Shown: positions 26,454 to 35,469, counted from the first letter of the stretch. The stretch: 64,000 nucleotides of DNA from Falsiroseomonas sp050563545 (GCF_050563545.1 NZ_JBNXUM010000027.1:27648-91647); one strand, 5' to 3'. Made by a program: numbers and translations. The notes: generated by a model from the sequence alone, not told the origin.

Positions 26454-27647
26454 ATGACCATCACACGCCGCGGTCTCACGCTCGGTGGCGCCGGCCTCGC
26501 CGCCGCATCGGGCATTGGTCTGGCAGCGCCGGCGCTTGCGCAGAGCGAGCCGATCCGCATCGGCTGGCTCGCCGCCCTGACCGGGCCGAGCTCCGCCCCC
26601 GCGATCGGCTTCGACCGCGGCGTGAAGCACGCCGTCGAGACCCTCAACGGCGCCGGCGGCGTGCGCGGACGGCAACTCGAGCTGGTGGTGCGCGATACCC
26701 AGGGCGACCCCACCAAGGCGGTGAACGCCGCGCAGGAGATGATCAGCCGCGCCCGCGTCCACGCCATTTGGGGGCCGACCAATTCCGGCGAATCCCTCGC
26801 CGTCACGCCGATCATGGCGCGCCCGCGCATACCGAACATCCACCCGTGCTTCGTCGATACGCTGATTGATCCCGTGCGCTTCCCGAACGCCTTCCGCATG
26901 GCGCCCTCCAACAGCCAGATCGACGACGCCGTCAGCGCCTATGGCGTCGATATCCTGAAGCTGAAGCGCTTCGCGGTGATCGGCGACACCACGGGCTACG
27001 GCACCACCACCGTCAACAGTTCCTCCGCCAGCTTCCTCCGGCGCGATGCAGAGGTCGTCTATCGCGGCACCATCGACGCGACGCAGCCGGACCTGACGCC
27101 CGACATGCTGCGGATGCGCAACGCCGGCGCGCAGTCGATCGCGATCTGGACCGTCTCGCCCGGGCTGATCTCCCGCATCATGAACACGCGCGCCAACCTG
27201 GGCTGGGACGTGCCGTTGATCGGCCACCCCGCGATGGGCTCCGGCGAGGTCGGCCAGCTCATCGCGAAGCCGGAGAACTGGCAGAAGACCTACATTCTCG
27301 GCTTCAAGAACTGCAGCTACGGCGCCGACGGCAAGCTGCCCGCGCATGTGCAGGCCTTCGTCGATGGCGTGCGCGGCAGGATCAACCTGGAGGACACCAC
27401 GCTCTGGTGGGTGGCCGCGGGCGTCGATGCCATCAACATCATCGCCAAGGCCGTGCAGGAATCGGGCGGCACCGATCCGGCCGCGATCATCGGCTTCTGG
27501 AACAGTGTGCGAAGCTACCCGGGTCTCTATGCCAGCTACACCTGGTCCGTGGAGAACCACAACGGGCTGCCGCAGGGTGACCTGGTGATGTCGGAAGCGA
27601 ATTCGCTGCGCCAGGGCGCCTATCGCCTGGCGCCCGGCTACACCTGA
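26454..27647 (+). CDS. Periplasmic substrate-binding protein of a Liv-type ABC transporter
   Basis: The 397-residue protein has a twin-arginine-like signal (TITRRGLTLGGAGLAAASG, cleavage after ALAQS). The mature receptor shows RIGWLAALTGPSSAPAIGFD, VVRDTQGDPTKAVNAAQEM and WGPTNSGESLAV, typical of the amino-acid-binding Peripla_BP_6 family. It precedes genes for a complete LivH/LivM-LivG/LivF set, so it is the receptor of that importer. Linkage to two sugar-acid-type enolase enzymes suggests its ligand is a hydroxy acid or sugar acid. An AGGAGGAAGCAGAG site supports the start. Confidence 0.9.
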   Translation: MTITRRGLTLGGAGLAAASGIGLAAPALAQSEPIRIGWLAALTGPSSAPAIGFDRGVKHAVETLNGAGGVRGRQLELVVRDTQGDPTKAVNAAQEMISRARVHAIWGPTNSGESLAVTPIMARPRIPNIHPCFVDTLIDPVRFPNAFRMAPSNSQIDDAVSAYGVDILKLKRFAVIGDTTGYGTTTVNSSSASFLRRDAEVVYRGTIDATQPDLTPDMLRMRNAGAQSIAIWTVSPGLISRIMNTRANLGWDVPLIGHPAMGSGEVGQLIAKPENWQKTYILGFKNCSYGADGKLPAHVQAFVDGVRGRINLEDTTLWWVAAGVDAINIIAKAVQESGGTDPAAIIGFWNSVRSYPGLYASYTWSVENHNGLPQGDLVMSEANSLRQGAYRLAPGYT

Positions 27648-27667
27648 ACGAAGGGCGGCGCGCGGCC

Positions 27668-28528
27668 ATGTTGCCTGCCATCCTGATGTCCGGGCTCGCG
27701 GTCGGCGCCGTCTATGCGATGATCGGCGTGACCTACAACGTCATGTTCTCGGCCTCGCGCGTCATGAGCTTCACCGCCGGGCAGCTTGGCATGCTCGGTG
27801 GGGTGATCGGCGCCGCGCTGATCGGCGTACTCGGGCTGCCGGCGATCCTCGGCTTCCCGCTGACGCTCGCGGCATGCGCGGCGGTGGGCGTGCTGACCGA
27901 GATCATCGCGGTGCGTCCGGTGCTGAAAAGCCTCGAGCAGCACCTCTATGTGCTGTCCACGTTGGCGCTTGCGCTGATGATCCAGCAATTCACCGCCATC
28001 GAATGGAGCACCGAACCACAGCCCTTCCCGACCCTGTTCGGCTTCCAGGGCGGCGGCGCGACGGACGAGAAGTTCTGGCTGCCGATCCTGGCCTGCGCGG
28101 CGACAGTGGTGGGGCTCGAATTCCTCTATCGCCGGACCCTGATCGGCCGTGCCTTCCTCGCCATCGCGGAGGACAATTTCGCCGCCCGGGCGCTGGGTCT
28201 GCCAGAGCGCAACCTGCGGATGGCGAGCTACGCGCTGGCCGGGGTCATCGGCGGCCTCGCCGGCTTCGCCTCCGGCCAGCTGTTCCTGGCCTTCTTCGCG
28301 AATGGCGCGATGCTCAACTTCTACGGCTTCGTGCCGGTGGCGCTCGGCGGGCTCGGCAACAACCGCGGTGCGATCATCGGCGGGCTGGCGCTCGGCGTGT
28401 TCCAGCAGGCGGCCAACTTCACCTTCGGCGGCGTCTTCGCCTCCGTCGCCGTCTTCAGCGTCTTCATCGTCGTGCTGCTCATCGCACCGCAGGGGCTGTT
28501 CGGCGCCCCGGCCCAGCGCCGCGTATGA
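27668..28528 (+). CDS. livH: LivH-type branched-chain ABC transporter permease
   Basis: The 286-residue integral membrane protein has about eight hydrophobic segments and the LivH pattern: GLAVGAVYAMIGVTYNVMFS at the start, an RTLIGRAFLAIAEDNFAARA cytoplasmic loop near residue 157 that contacts the ATPase, and VPVALGGLGNNRGAIIGGLA near residue 222. It forms the import channel with the LivM half of the next protein, whose gene it overlaps by ATGA. Length is normal for LivH. Confidence 0.92.
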   Translation: MLPAILMSGLAVGAVYAMIGVTYNVMFSASRVMSFTAGQLGMLGGVIGAALIGVLGLPAILGFPLTLAACAAVGVLTEIIAVRPVLKSLEQHLYVLSTLALALMIQQFTAIEWSTEPQPFPTLFGFQGGGATDEKFWLPILACAATVVGLEFLYRRTLIGRAFLAIAEDNFAARALGLPERNLRMASYALAGVIGGLAGFASGQLFLAFFANGAMLNFYGFVPVALGGLGNNRGAIIGGLALGVFQQAANFTFGGVFASVAVFSVFIVVLLIAPQGLFGAPAQRRV

Positions 28529-30327
28529 GCGCGTCCTCGAGCATGGCCGCGCGGGCCCCGGCTTCCGACGCGACGCCCGGCCTGTGGCGGCACGTGCTGC
28601 CCTTCGTCGCGATCTTCGCCATGGCGCTGGTCCTGCCCATGGTGAGCAACGACTACTGGACGCTGATCGCGACGCGCGCGGCGATCTACTGGGTGCTGGT
28701 CTCGGCGCTGAACCTCGTGGTTGGCTTCGCCGGGCAGCTGGCGATCGGCTGGGTCGCGATGCTCACGCTTGGCGCCTACACCACCAGCGTGCTGGTGGCC
28801 GGCGAGGTGCTGCCGCCCGTGCCCGTGTTCCCGGCGCTCTGCGTGGCAGCGCTGGTCGGCGGCGTCTTCGGCTTCATCGTCGGCCTTCCGGCGCTGCGGC
28901 TGCGGACCTTCTATTTCGCCATGACCACGCTCGGCTTCGCCACCATCGTGACGCAGGTGGCACTGGCCTGGCAGAGCGTGACGGGCGGGGGCATCGGCAT
29001 CAGCGGGCCGGTGCTGCCCGCGCCGTTCGACGACATCCTGGGCCTCTATCTGTTCTGTCTCGGGCTTGCGGCCTTCTGCACCTGGATCACGGCCAATGTG
29101 GCGCATAGCCGCTTCGGCCGTTCCCTGGTGGCGATCCGCGACGCCGAGGTGGCAGCGGAAGCGGCCGGCATCTCCAAGCCGCTGCTGCTGGGTTCCGTCT
29201 TCCTGTTCGCCGGCGCCATGGCGGGGATCGCCGGTGGGCTGTTCGCCACTCTGCAATCCTACATTAGCCCCGAAGCCTTCACCTTCGACCTCTCGGTGCT
29301 GTTCTTCATCGCCATCCTGATCGGTGGCCGCGGGTCCATCCTCGGCCCGCTGATCGCCACCATCGTGCTGACCTGGCTGCCGGAATTCGCGGCCCCGCTC
29401 GTCGCCTGGTCCACCTTCCTCTACGCGGCCCTGCTGCTGGTGATCGTGCTGGCGGTGCCGGGCGGCATCGCGGCGCTGCTGGATTTCCGCAGCCGCCGCC
29501 GCATCGAGGCCGACCGCACCATCCTCCCGCGGCCCGAATTGCTGCCCGAGATCCTCGGCGAACGCCCGGCGCCGGAGCCGATCAGGCTCAAGGACGTGGT
29601 GCTGAGCTTCGGCGGCGTCCGCGCCGTCGACGGCCTCGACCTGACGATCGAGCCCGGCGCGGTGCATGGCCTGATCGGCCCGAACGGATCGGGCAAGACT
29701 ACCACGCTCAATGTGATCTGCGGCTTCTACCGGCCGGAGACGGGCAGCGTGACGCTGGACGGCGCACCATTGCCCGCCGGCGCGCCGCAGACGCGCGCCG
29801 CATCGGGCATCGCACGCACCTTCCAGACCCCGCGCATGATCGGGGAGGCATCGGTGCTGCAGAACGCTATGGTGGGCGGCGCCATCCGCGGCCGCGGGAG
29901 CTTCGTGGAATCGCTGCTTGCGCTGCCGCGTCATCGCCAGGACGAGGCGATGCTGCGGCGAGACGGGCTGCTCGCGCTGCGGTGCGTCGGCCTCGGTGGG
30001 CTTGCCGATGTGCGCGCCGACCGCCTGCAGCACAGCGAGTTGCGCTTCCTCGAGATCGCGCGGGCGCTAATGCTGCGGCCGCGTTTCCTGCTGCTCGATG
30101 AACCTGCCGCCGGCCTGTCGGCGGAGGAGATCCGCAGCCTCGGCGCCCTGATCCGCGCGATCAGCCGCCAGGGCACCGGCGTGCTGCTGGTGGAGCACCA
30201 CGCCGAGCTGATCTTCGAGATCTGCGACCAGGTCACCGTGCTGAATCTGGGCCGCGAGCTGGCCGCCGGGACGCCGGCCGAGATCCGCGCGCATCCGGAG
30301 GTGGTCAGTGCATATCTCGGCTCCTGA
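28525..30327 (+). CDS. Fused LivM permease-LivG ATPase
   Basis: The 600-residue protein joins two functions usually on separate chains. Residues 1 to about 325 are a LivM permease with many membrane segments (LNLVVGFAGQLAIGWVAMLT near residue 60, SRFGRSLVAIRDAEVAAEAA near 195). Residues from about 350 on are a LivG ATPase with Walker A GPNGSGKTT near 387, a signature segment reading LQHSELRFLEIARAL near 500, Walker B FLLLDEP near 523 and VEHHAELIF near 555. The signature is atypical, with LQHSE where LSGGQ or LSYGE is usual. The fusion fixes a 1:1 ratio of permease and motor. It overlaps livH and livF, so the transporter operon is tight. Confidence 0.92.
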   Translation: MSASSSMAARAPASDATPGLWRHVLPFVAIFAMALVLPMVSNDYWTLIATRAAIYWVLVSALNLVVGFAGQLAIGWVAMLTLGAYTTSVLVAGEVLPPVPVFPALCVAALVGGVFGFIVGLPALRLRTFYFAMTTLGFATIVTQVALAWQSVTGGGIGISGPVLPAPFDDILGLYLFCLGLAAFCTWITANVAHSRFGRSLVAIRDAEVAAEAAGISKPLLLGSVFLFAGAMAGIAGGLFATLQSYISPEAFTFDLSVLFFIAILIGGRGSILGPLIATIVLTWLPEFAAPLVAWSTFLYAALLLVIVLAVPGGIAALLDFRSRRRIEADRTILPRPELLPEILGERPAPEPIRLKDVVLSFGGVRAVDGLDLTIEPGAVHGLIGPNGSGKTTTLNVICGFYRPETGSVTLDGAPLPAGAPQTRAASGIARTFQTPRMIGEASVLQNAMVGGAIRGRGSFVESLLALPRHRQDEAMLRRDGLLALRCVGLGGLADVRADRLQHSELRFLEIARALMLRPRFLLLDEPAAGLSAEEIRSLGALIRAISRQGTGVLLVEHHAELIFEICDQVTVLNLGRELAAGTPAEIRAHPEVVSAYLGS

Positions 30328-31045
30328 AGCGCTGCTCGATGTGCGGGGGATCGAGGCCGGCTACGGCAAGATCGCCGTGCTGCACGGCGTGGACCTGCGG
30401 ATCGAGGCCGGCGAGGTGGTGTCGCTGCTCGGCCCGAACGGCGCTGGCAAGACGACGCTGCTGCGCGCCATCACCGGCCTGCTGCCCTGGACGGGCGGCA
30501 GCGTCCGCTTCGATGGCCGGGACATGCAGGGGGCAGGCCCTCGGGGTTCGGCGCGCGCGGGCCTCGTGCATGTGGTGGAAGGCCACCGCGTCTTCACGCA
30601 GCTCAGCGTCACCGACAACCTGCTGCTGGCCGCCTACGACCTGCCGCGCGCTGAACGCGCCGCGCGCATTGAGGAAGCGCTCGCCGTCTTCCCCGAGATC
30701 GCCGCCAAGCGGCACGACCGCGGCGGCGCGCTGAGCGGCGGGCAGCAGCAGATGCTGGCCGTCGCGCAGGGGCTCGTCCGGCGCCCGCGGCTGCTGCTAC
30801 TCGACGAGCCGTCCGCGGGCTTGTCGCCGGTGCTGGTCGGCCGCGTGCTCGGCGTCGTTTCAGAGTTGCGCACGGCCGGCACTGCCGTACTGCTCGTGGA
30901 GCAGTTGATCGACAAGGCACTGGCCGTTTCGGACCGGGTCTATGCCATGGCACAGGGGCGCGTGGTGCTGGAGGCCAGGGCCGACGAGCCTAGCCTGCAC
31001 CACCGGCTGGAGCGGGCCTATTTTGGCGAGGCGGTTGCAGCTTGA
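30308..31045 (+). CDS. livF: LivF-type ABC transporter ATP-binding protein
   Basis: The 245-residue ATPase starts with GTG inside the end of the fused LivM-LivG gene. Walker A GPNGAGKTT is near residue 42, the signature LSGGQQQ near 143, Walker B LLLLDEP near 163 and VEQLIDKAL near 198. It completes the transporter that begins at 26454. It is the last gene of the operon and is followed by a region of recombinase and IS remnants. No clear terminator was seen directly after the stop. Confidence 0.92.
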   Translation: MHISAPEALLDVRGIEAGYGKIAVLHGVDLRIEAGEVVSLLGPNGAGKTTLLRAITGLLPWTGGSVRFDGRDMQGAGPRGSARAGLVHVVEGHRVFTQLSVTDNLLLAAYDLPRAERAARIEEALAVFPEIAAKRHDRGGALSGGQQQMLAVAQGLVRRPRLLLLDEPSAGLSPVLVGRVLGVVSELRTAGTAVLLVEQLIDKALAVSDRVYAMAQGRVVLEARADEPSLHHRLERAYFGEAVAA

Positions 31046-31228
31046 CCGTCCTGTCGTCCGCTCCCGCATCCAGTCTCCAGCTCGGCAGCGAATGGCGCCG
31101 CGATCCCGCCCTGCGAAGGTGGGCGCGTCTGTGGAGCACGCACCGGTGCAAGCACCCATCCAGCCGCCTCGGTTCCGATCGGCGGTCAGCGAAGCTCGTC
31201 CCTGCGTCCCGCTGGGAGCCCGTCGCCA

Positions 31229-31486
31229 AGCGGTGGTGGAGGCTGCGGGGCCAGCTACGTGGCGATCGGGCGCGACTACCTCGCCTGCCGGGGCCCCTGC
31301 AGCAACCGCGCACGGGTCCGCCGCGGGCCGCTCGAGGTGCGGGTGCTGGTGGCGCTCGGCAGCGAGCTGATGCGGCCCGAGCTGATGGCCGCGTTCGTCG
31401 CCGAGTTCACGGCCGAGTGGAACCGGCTTCAGGCGCAGGCGCGCGCCGGGCGGGCGGGGAAGCGAGTTGAGCCAGCGACGCACTAA
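31229..31486 (+). pseudogene. C-terminal remnant of a large serine recombinase (zinc beta-ribbon end)
   Basis: One frame reads GGGCGASYVAIGRDYLAC, then GPCSNRARVRRGPLEVRV and PELMAAFVAEFTAEWNRLQ before a stop. This matches the zinc-ribbon and following helix at the C-terminus of large serine recombinases (CxxCG, YxC, GTCxNR, then a RxxLExxVL helix). The catalytic and recombinase domains are absent upstream, where the frame is not coding-like. It is a dead fragment left by a mobile element. Its stop directly abuts the repeat and terminator at 31487. Confidence 0.72.
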
Positions 31487-31519
31487 GGGCGCCCCGCCAT
31501 CTCTGGCGGAGCGCCCTTT
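31487..31519 (+). terminator. Rho-independent-type hairpin at the start of repeat copy A
   Basis: Arms GGGCGCCCCGCCA and TGGCGGAGCGCCC pair around a TCTC loop with a single C-A mismatch and are followed by TTTG. The hairpin directly follows the recombinase remnant stop codon. The same structure with the same mismatch opens repeat copy B. Confidence 0.7.
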
Positions 31520-31673
31520 GTTGCGTTGCCCATCTCCCAATCGGCCTTAATCGTCCCTGCCCGGCGGTGCCGGCTCGCACATGCCCTCCGTCCCAACCCT
31601 GGCGCGCTCAGCGCACCACGCGGGATCCTCGACACCCCACACCGCAACGCCTCGGCGGATGACGGCCGGCCAT
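31487..31673. repeat. Dispersed repeat, copy A (about 187 bp)
   Basis: This stretch is similar to 56193-56377 over its whole length, with many identical blocks (for example GGTGCCGGCTCGCA and CACGCGGGATCCTCGACACC) and small indels. It starts with a hairpin terminator and ends at the shared GGCCAT. Copy A directly follows the serine recombinase remnant, so the repeat is probably the 3' flank of that family of mobile element. Neither copy holds an intact gene. Confidence 0.8.
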
Positions 31674-31795
31674 TGACGTGCCCCCCCCATTTTCCTACCG
31701 CGGATGACTTGGATCCGTTCTCCTCTTGACCTGTTCAGGACCGCGGAGGCATCACGCTTTCTTCGTCACATCCCAGAAAACCGGCATGGGCGCCG

Positions 31796-32480
31796 TGACC
31801 AGCCCCCATCGAGTGGACCTTGTGGAGTTTTAGTGGGCCATCGCAGCCGAGCCTGCTCCTGAGCTGATCTGCGACCTGGCCAGTGGCACCGTCTCCGGGG
31901 CGGGCGGGCGGTACCCGAGTGACAAGTGCGGCCGGATCCGGTTGTAGTGTCGCCGCCAGCCCTCGATGAGCACCTGCGCCTCGCGGAGCGTGTTGACCAC
32001 CTCCCCGTTCAGCAGTTCGTCCCGCAGCTTGCCGTTGAAGCTCTCGACGTACCCGTTCTCCCACGGGCTCGCCTTCTCGATGTAGGCCGTCTTCGCCCCG
32101 ACGCCGGCGATCCAGCACTTCACCGCCTCGGCCACGAACTCGGGCCCCTGGTCCGAGCGAATGTGCGCCGGCGTACCGCGCGTCAGGAACAGGTCGGCCA
32201 GGGTGTCGATCACGTCCGACGAGGTGAGCTTCCGCGCGACGCGGATCGCCAGCGCCTCGCGCGTGTACTCGTCCACCACGCACAGCATCCTGAACTTCAG
32301 ACCCTCCCGCGTCCGGTCCTCGACGAAGTCGTAAGCCCAAACATGGTTGGCGTGCTCCGGCCGCAGCCTCACACACGAGCCGTCCGCGAGCCAGAGCCTG
32401 CCCCGCTTCGGCTGCCGCCGCGGCACCTTCAGCCCCTCGCGCCGCCAGATCCGCTTCCGCGAGGACGCACTTGCCGTCTG
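31796..32480 (-). mobile_element. IS3-family insertion sequence remnant
   Basis: The element retains the 3' part of an IS3 orfB. A likely terminal end (TGACCAGCCCCC) lies at 31796, matching the GGGGGCTGGTCA terminus common to one IS3 subgroup. The orfA gene, the 5' third of orfB and the other terminal repeat are missing; similarity stops near 32480. No target duplication can be assigned. It lies next to the recombinase remnant, so this interval is a repeated insertion site. Confidence 0.75.
31830..32426 (-). pseudogene. Truncated IS3-family transposase OrfB (DDE integrase core)
   Basis: The readable frame gives 198 residues of the rve integrase core. The DDE triad is visible as WAYDFVED, HIRSDQGPEF and the Glu in ENGYVESFNGKLRDELL, and the protein ends with the usual HLSLGYRPPAPE tail. 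The frame continues upstream to about 32480 with RKRIWRREGLKV, which is internal sequence in intact OrfB, so about 80 N-terminal codons are lost. The GTG at 32426 is probably not a real start. It is unlikely to be active. Confidence 0.8.
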
Positions 32481-32758
32481 AGAGCGGGGCTACATCCGGG
32501 CAGCACGTCGCCTAAGCGGTCTCAACGACGCGTGCGCCTATGTCGCGGAAGGGCGGACAGCAGACTCTCGCCCGTCTGGAGCGCGGCCGACATGCGTCTC
32601 GTCGCAGAGCGCGGTGCGCTTGTGCCGGCGCGCAATTGGGGACGAAGCCAATGAGAGCGAGCGCGCCAACGTCCTGCGCTGTCAGGCCCTCCTTGCTGTC
32701 GAAGCTGCTCAGCCGCGACGGTGGTTCAAGACCGCTGTCCGCAGCACCGGCGTGGGGG

Positions 32759-33634
32759 TCACGAGGGTCGCGCCTCGGCGGCACGCGTGATGAACATCCG
32801 CGCGAAATCCGTCAGCTCGGCGGCGTTGAGGTCGGACACGGCCCAAAAGACCATGCTCCCTTCCCGCCAGCGCACCACCACATGGCCGCCGTCGCGCGCG
32901 CTGTCCGGTCCCACCGCCTGTGGCACGGTCGGGCCGGCGCCGGCGCGGTCGGGCCAGACGAAGACATTGATGACATGTGCGCGTCGCCGATAGACCAGCG
33001 CGGCGACGCTGCGGCCCTCGAAATAGTCGAGCCTGCCGCCGGTGAGCGGGAAGCCGGCATCGGCGATGTCGGGCACCGGCGGCGAGAAATCGAGCCGGCC
33101 CGCGAACCAGGGCTTGACGGTGTGCCGGTCGGAGGAGTCGACATCCGTCAGCCGCCCCGCGATGAGTAGCGAGCGGACATGCCCGTCCACCACATCGCGC
33201 CGGATGTCGGTGGTCATGCCGTCGGGCTGGCGCAGCGCCGGCGCAACGAGGAGCGCCGCGGCGGCAAGTCCGGTCCCGAGCGTGAGAGCCGGCAGGCGCC
33301 ATGCGTTCCACCATCCGCGCCAGGTGGCCAAGCCCGGCGCGATGCCGGCGCGGCCGCGCGGGCCCTGGCCCACGGCTGCCGTCCCCGCCGCGGCGGCGTC
33401 CACCGCATCGAGGATGCGCGCGCGCAGCGCCGCCGGCGCGGCATGCCGCACGCCCTCCTGCCGGAGCGCGTCGCGTGTCGCCAGCGCGCCCGCGAAGGCG
33501 GCGGCGCAGTGCGGGCAGTTGCGCAGATGCGCCTCGCACCGCAGCACATTCGCTGCGTCCAACTCGCCATCGGCCAGCGCGTGCAGCAGCGGCTCCATCG
33601 CGGCGCAGCGGGGCGCTTCCCGTGTGTCGCTCAT
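32759..33634 (-). CDS. Anti-sigma factor with zinc-finger N-terminus
   Basis: The 291-residue membrane protein starts at an ATG overlapping the sigma-factor stop by four bases. Near residue 33 it has the ZAS pattern CEAHLRNCPHC (HxxxCxxC), which binds zinc and holds the sigma factor. A single membrane helix (LPALTLGTGLAAAALLVAPAL) lies near residue 125, followed by a periplasmic domain of about 150 residues. It should tether the cognate ECF sigma until an outside signal arrives. The signal is unknown; the cupredoxin encoded by the divergent operon hints at copper or redox stress. Confidence 0.88.
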   Translation of the reverse strand: MSDTREAPRCAAMEPLLHALADGELDAANVLRCEAHLRNCPHCAAAFAGALATRDALRQEGVRHAAPAALRARILDAVDAAAAGTAAVGQGPRGRAGIAPGLATWRGWWNAWRLPALTLGTGLAAAALLVAPALRQPDGMTTDIRRDVVDGHVRSLLIAGRLTDVDSSDRHTVKPWFAGRLDFSPPVPDIADAGFPLTGGRLDYFEGRSVAALVYRRRAHVINVFVWPDRAGAGPTVPQAVGPDSARDGGHVVVRWREGSMVFWAVSDLNAAELTDFARMFITRAAEARPS

Positions 33635-34224
33635 GCTTGCCTCCCCAGGCCGGCCGTGCGTCGCCAAGCCGCGCCGAAAAGCTCGCGCGCCCGCGCCAGG
33701 CGGGACATGACGGTGCCGATCGGCGCGCCGGTTATCTCGGCGATCTCGCGATAGGACATCTCCTCGAGCTCCCGCAGGACGAGGGCCTCCCGGAAGGGCT
33801 GCGGCAGCCCCGCGACGACGGCCTGCACGGCCGCGGCCTCGTCGGCATCAGCCAGCGCCTGCTCGGGTGACGGTGCCTCGGGGTCGGCGAAGTCGGGCTC
33901 AGCCTTTTTGCCATCCGCGCCCTCGATCGGCGCGATCGGCACAGTGCGGTCGCGGCGGCGCTCTTCGGCCCAGTCGCGGCAGCGGTTGCGCACGATCTGC
34001 AGGACCCAGGCGCGCGCATCGCCGCCGCGGAAGGTCGCGAAGCCGCGGAGTGCGCGGACGCAGGCGTCCTGGACGACATCCTCCGCCGCGAAGGGATCGC
34101 GGAGCAGGTAGCGCGCGAGGTTGTAGGCCGCGTCGAGCTGCGGCATCGCGACCGCGCGAAAGCGCTCGGCCTGCGCGGCGTCGAGGCCGCCGCTCACCGC
34201 GTCGCGCTCTGGGTCATCATGCAT
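33631..34224 (-). CDS. ECF-family RNA polymerase sigma factor
   Basis: The product is 197 residues. Region 2 is visible as NLARYLLRDPFAAEDVVQDA with the FRGGDARAWVLQIVRNRCRD helix, and region 4 as LPQPFREALVLRELEEMSYR followed by EIAEITGAPIGTVMSRLARA. The start at ATG 34224 is conservative; ATG 34278, preceded by GGGGA, would add 18 residues of non-conserved sequence. It is coupled to the anti-sigma gene. A promoter-like element upstream (34308-34336) matches one in front of the divergent metallophosphoesterase, so the sigma factor probably activates both its own operon and that one. Confidence 0.9.
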   Translation of the reverse strand: MHDDPERDAVSGGLDAAQAERFRAVAMPQLDAAYNLARYLLRDPFAAEDVVQDACVRALRGFATFRGGDARAWVLQIVRNRCRDWAEERRRDRTVPIAPIEGADGKKAEPDFADPEAPSPEQALADADEAAAVQAVVAGLPQPFREALVLRELEEMSYREIAEITGAPIGTVMSRLARARELFGAAWRRTAGLGRQA

Positions 34225-34307
34225 CGGAGGCGCGCCGCGCAATCGCGCATCCCGCCGTGTCGGCGCTGTGCCCGCCATGATGGTCCCCACGATCCTTCCT
34301 CGTCGCC

Positions 34308-34336
34308 ACGACCCTCCGCGGCCACGCGTTATTCCC
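34308..34336 (-). promoter_or_regulatory. Candidate ECF promoter of the sigma/anti-sigma operon
   Basis: Reading the minus strand, a GGGAATAAC element (34336-34328) is followed by GTCGT at 34312-34308, with 16 bases between GAATAA and GTC. The divergent operon has the same GAATAA-N16-GTC arrangement at 34452-34480. GGGAATA-type -35 elements are known for several alphaproteobacterial ECF sigma factors, so this pair is a good candidate for self-regulation. Confidence 0.55.
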
Positions 34337-34451
34337 GCCAGCGCGCACAGAAAGGCTGCCCGCGCCGGGTGCGCGAGGCGGCCCGATGGTCAACCCCGCG
34401 TGAACACCCCGACCATGCGGGCCAGCAGGGTGCCCTGCTCCGCGGCGGGCG

Positions 34452-34480
34452 CCGAATAAAGCGCCGCTCCGTGCCGTCTC
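34452..34480 (+). promoter_or_regulatory. Candidate ECF promoter of the metallophosphoesterase/cupredoxin operon
   Basis: A CCGAATAAA element at 34452-34460 is followed by GTCTC at 34476-34480, with 16 bases between GAATAA and GTC. It lies about 30 bases upstream of the metallophosphoesterase start. It mirrors the element found in front of the sigma gene, which supports joint control by that sigma factor. Confidence 0.55.
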
Positions 34481-34511
34481 CTTGCCTGCGGACAGGACCG
34501 CGGAGGACGAC

Positions 34512-35444
34512 ATGGACAACCCCGATCACCCCAACCGTCGCGAGGCACTGACATGCATGCTCTGGGCAGGCTCCGGCATGCTCTGGACATTCGTGGGCGG
34601 CGTGCCGCGCTCATCGATGCTCGGCAGCGCGCAGGCGGAGGAGGCGCGCGCGACGGGCGACTTCTCCTTCGTTCAGATCAGTGACAGCCATATCGGCTTC
34701 GCCAACCCGCCGAACACCGATCCCGCCACGACGCTGGAGGAAGCCACCGCGCAGGTGCGCGCGCGGCACGGCTCGGCCGAGCTGCTGATTCACACCGGCG
34801 ACGTCAGCCATCTCTCCCGCCCCGCCGAGTTCGACGTGGCGGAGATGCTGGTGCGCGGCACGGGCCTCGATGCGCACTACGTTCCCGGCGAGCACGACGT
34901 GCTGGTGGAGAACGGCAGGCCCTTCTTCGAGCGCTTCACGCGCGGCGCACGCGAGGGTGGCTGGTACAGCTTCGACCAGCACGGCGTGCACTTCATCGGC
35001 CTCAACAACGTGAGCGACCTGCGCGCCGGCGGCCTCGGGCGGCTCGGCGAGACGCAGCTCGAATGGCTGGAGGACGACCTGCAGGGCCGCCCGGCGAGCC
35101 AGCCGATCGTCGTCTTCGCGCATATCCCGCTCTGGACCGTCTATCGCGACTGGGGCTGGGGCACCGAGGACTCCGAGCAGGCGCTTTCCTATCTCCGCCG
35201 CTTCGGATCGGTGACCGTGCTGAACGGTCACATCCACCAGGTTATGCAGAAGGTCGAGGGAAACGTCGCCTTCCATACCGCGATGTCCACTGCCTTCCCG
35301 CAGCATCCGCCTGGTGGCCCGAGCCCGGGCCCCATCCGCGATCTGCCGCCCGGCCGGCTGCGCTCGACACTCGGCGTGACGTCGGTGCGTGCGGTGCAGG
35401 GGCAGCAGCGCCTCGCAACCGTCGACACCCCGCTCGGCGCCTGA
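34512..35444 (+). CDS. Secreted metallophosphoesterase (calcineurin-like)
   Basis: The 310-residue protein has an N-terminal RREALTCMLWAGSGMLW segment that looks like a twin-arginine-type signal, suggesting periplasmic location. The metallophosphoesterase motifs are in order: QISDSHIGF near residue 58, HTGDVSH near 97, PGEHDV near 126 (GEHD instead of GNHD), FAHIPLW near 206 and NGHIHQ near 240. The Asn-to-Glu change in the third motif is unusual but found in a subset of the family. The substrate is unknown. A GGAGGACGAC site supports the start. It is co-transcribed with the cupredoxin 25 bases downstream. Confidence 0.86.
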   Translation: MDNPDHPNRREALTCMLWAGSGMLWTFVGGVPRSSMLGSAQAEEARATGDFSFVQISDSHIGFANPPNTDPATTLEEATAQVRARHGSAELLIHTGDVSHLSRPAEFDVAEMLVRGTGLDAHYVPGEHDVLVENGRPFFERFTRGAREGGWYSFDQHGVHFIGLNNVSDLRAGGLGRLGETQLEWLEDDLQGRPASQPIVVFAHIPLWTVYRDWGWGTEDSEQALSYLRRFGSVTVLNGHIHQVMQKVEGNVAFHTAMSTAFPQHPPGGPSPGPIRDLPPGRLRSTLGVTSVRAVQGQQRLATVDTPLGA

Positions 35445-35469
35445 GCGCCCCTGCCAAGGAGATCATCCT

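Noticed and set aside
32512..32784. Minus-strand frame with a weak resemblance to IS110-type transposase (LTAQDVGALALIGFVP)
   Set aside because: Only about 17 residues look similar, the following catalytic pattern is absent, and the frame overlaps the anti-sigma gene end.
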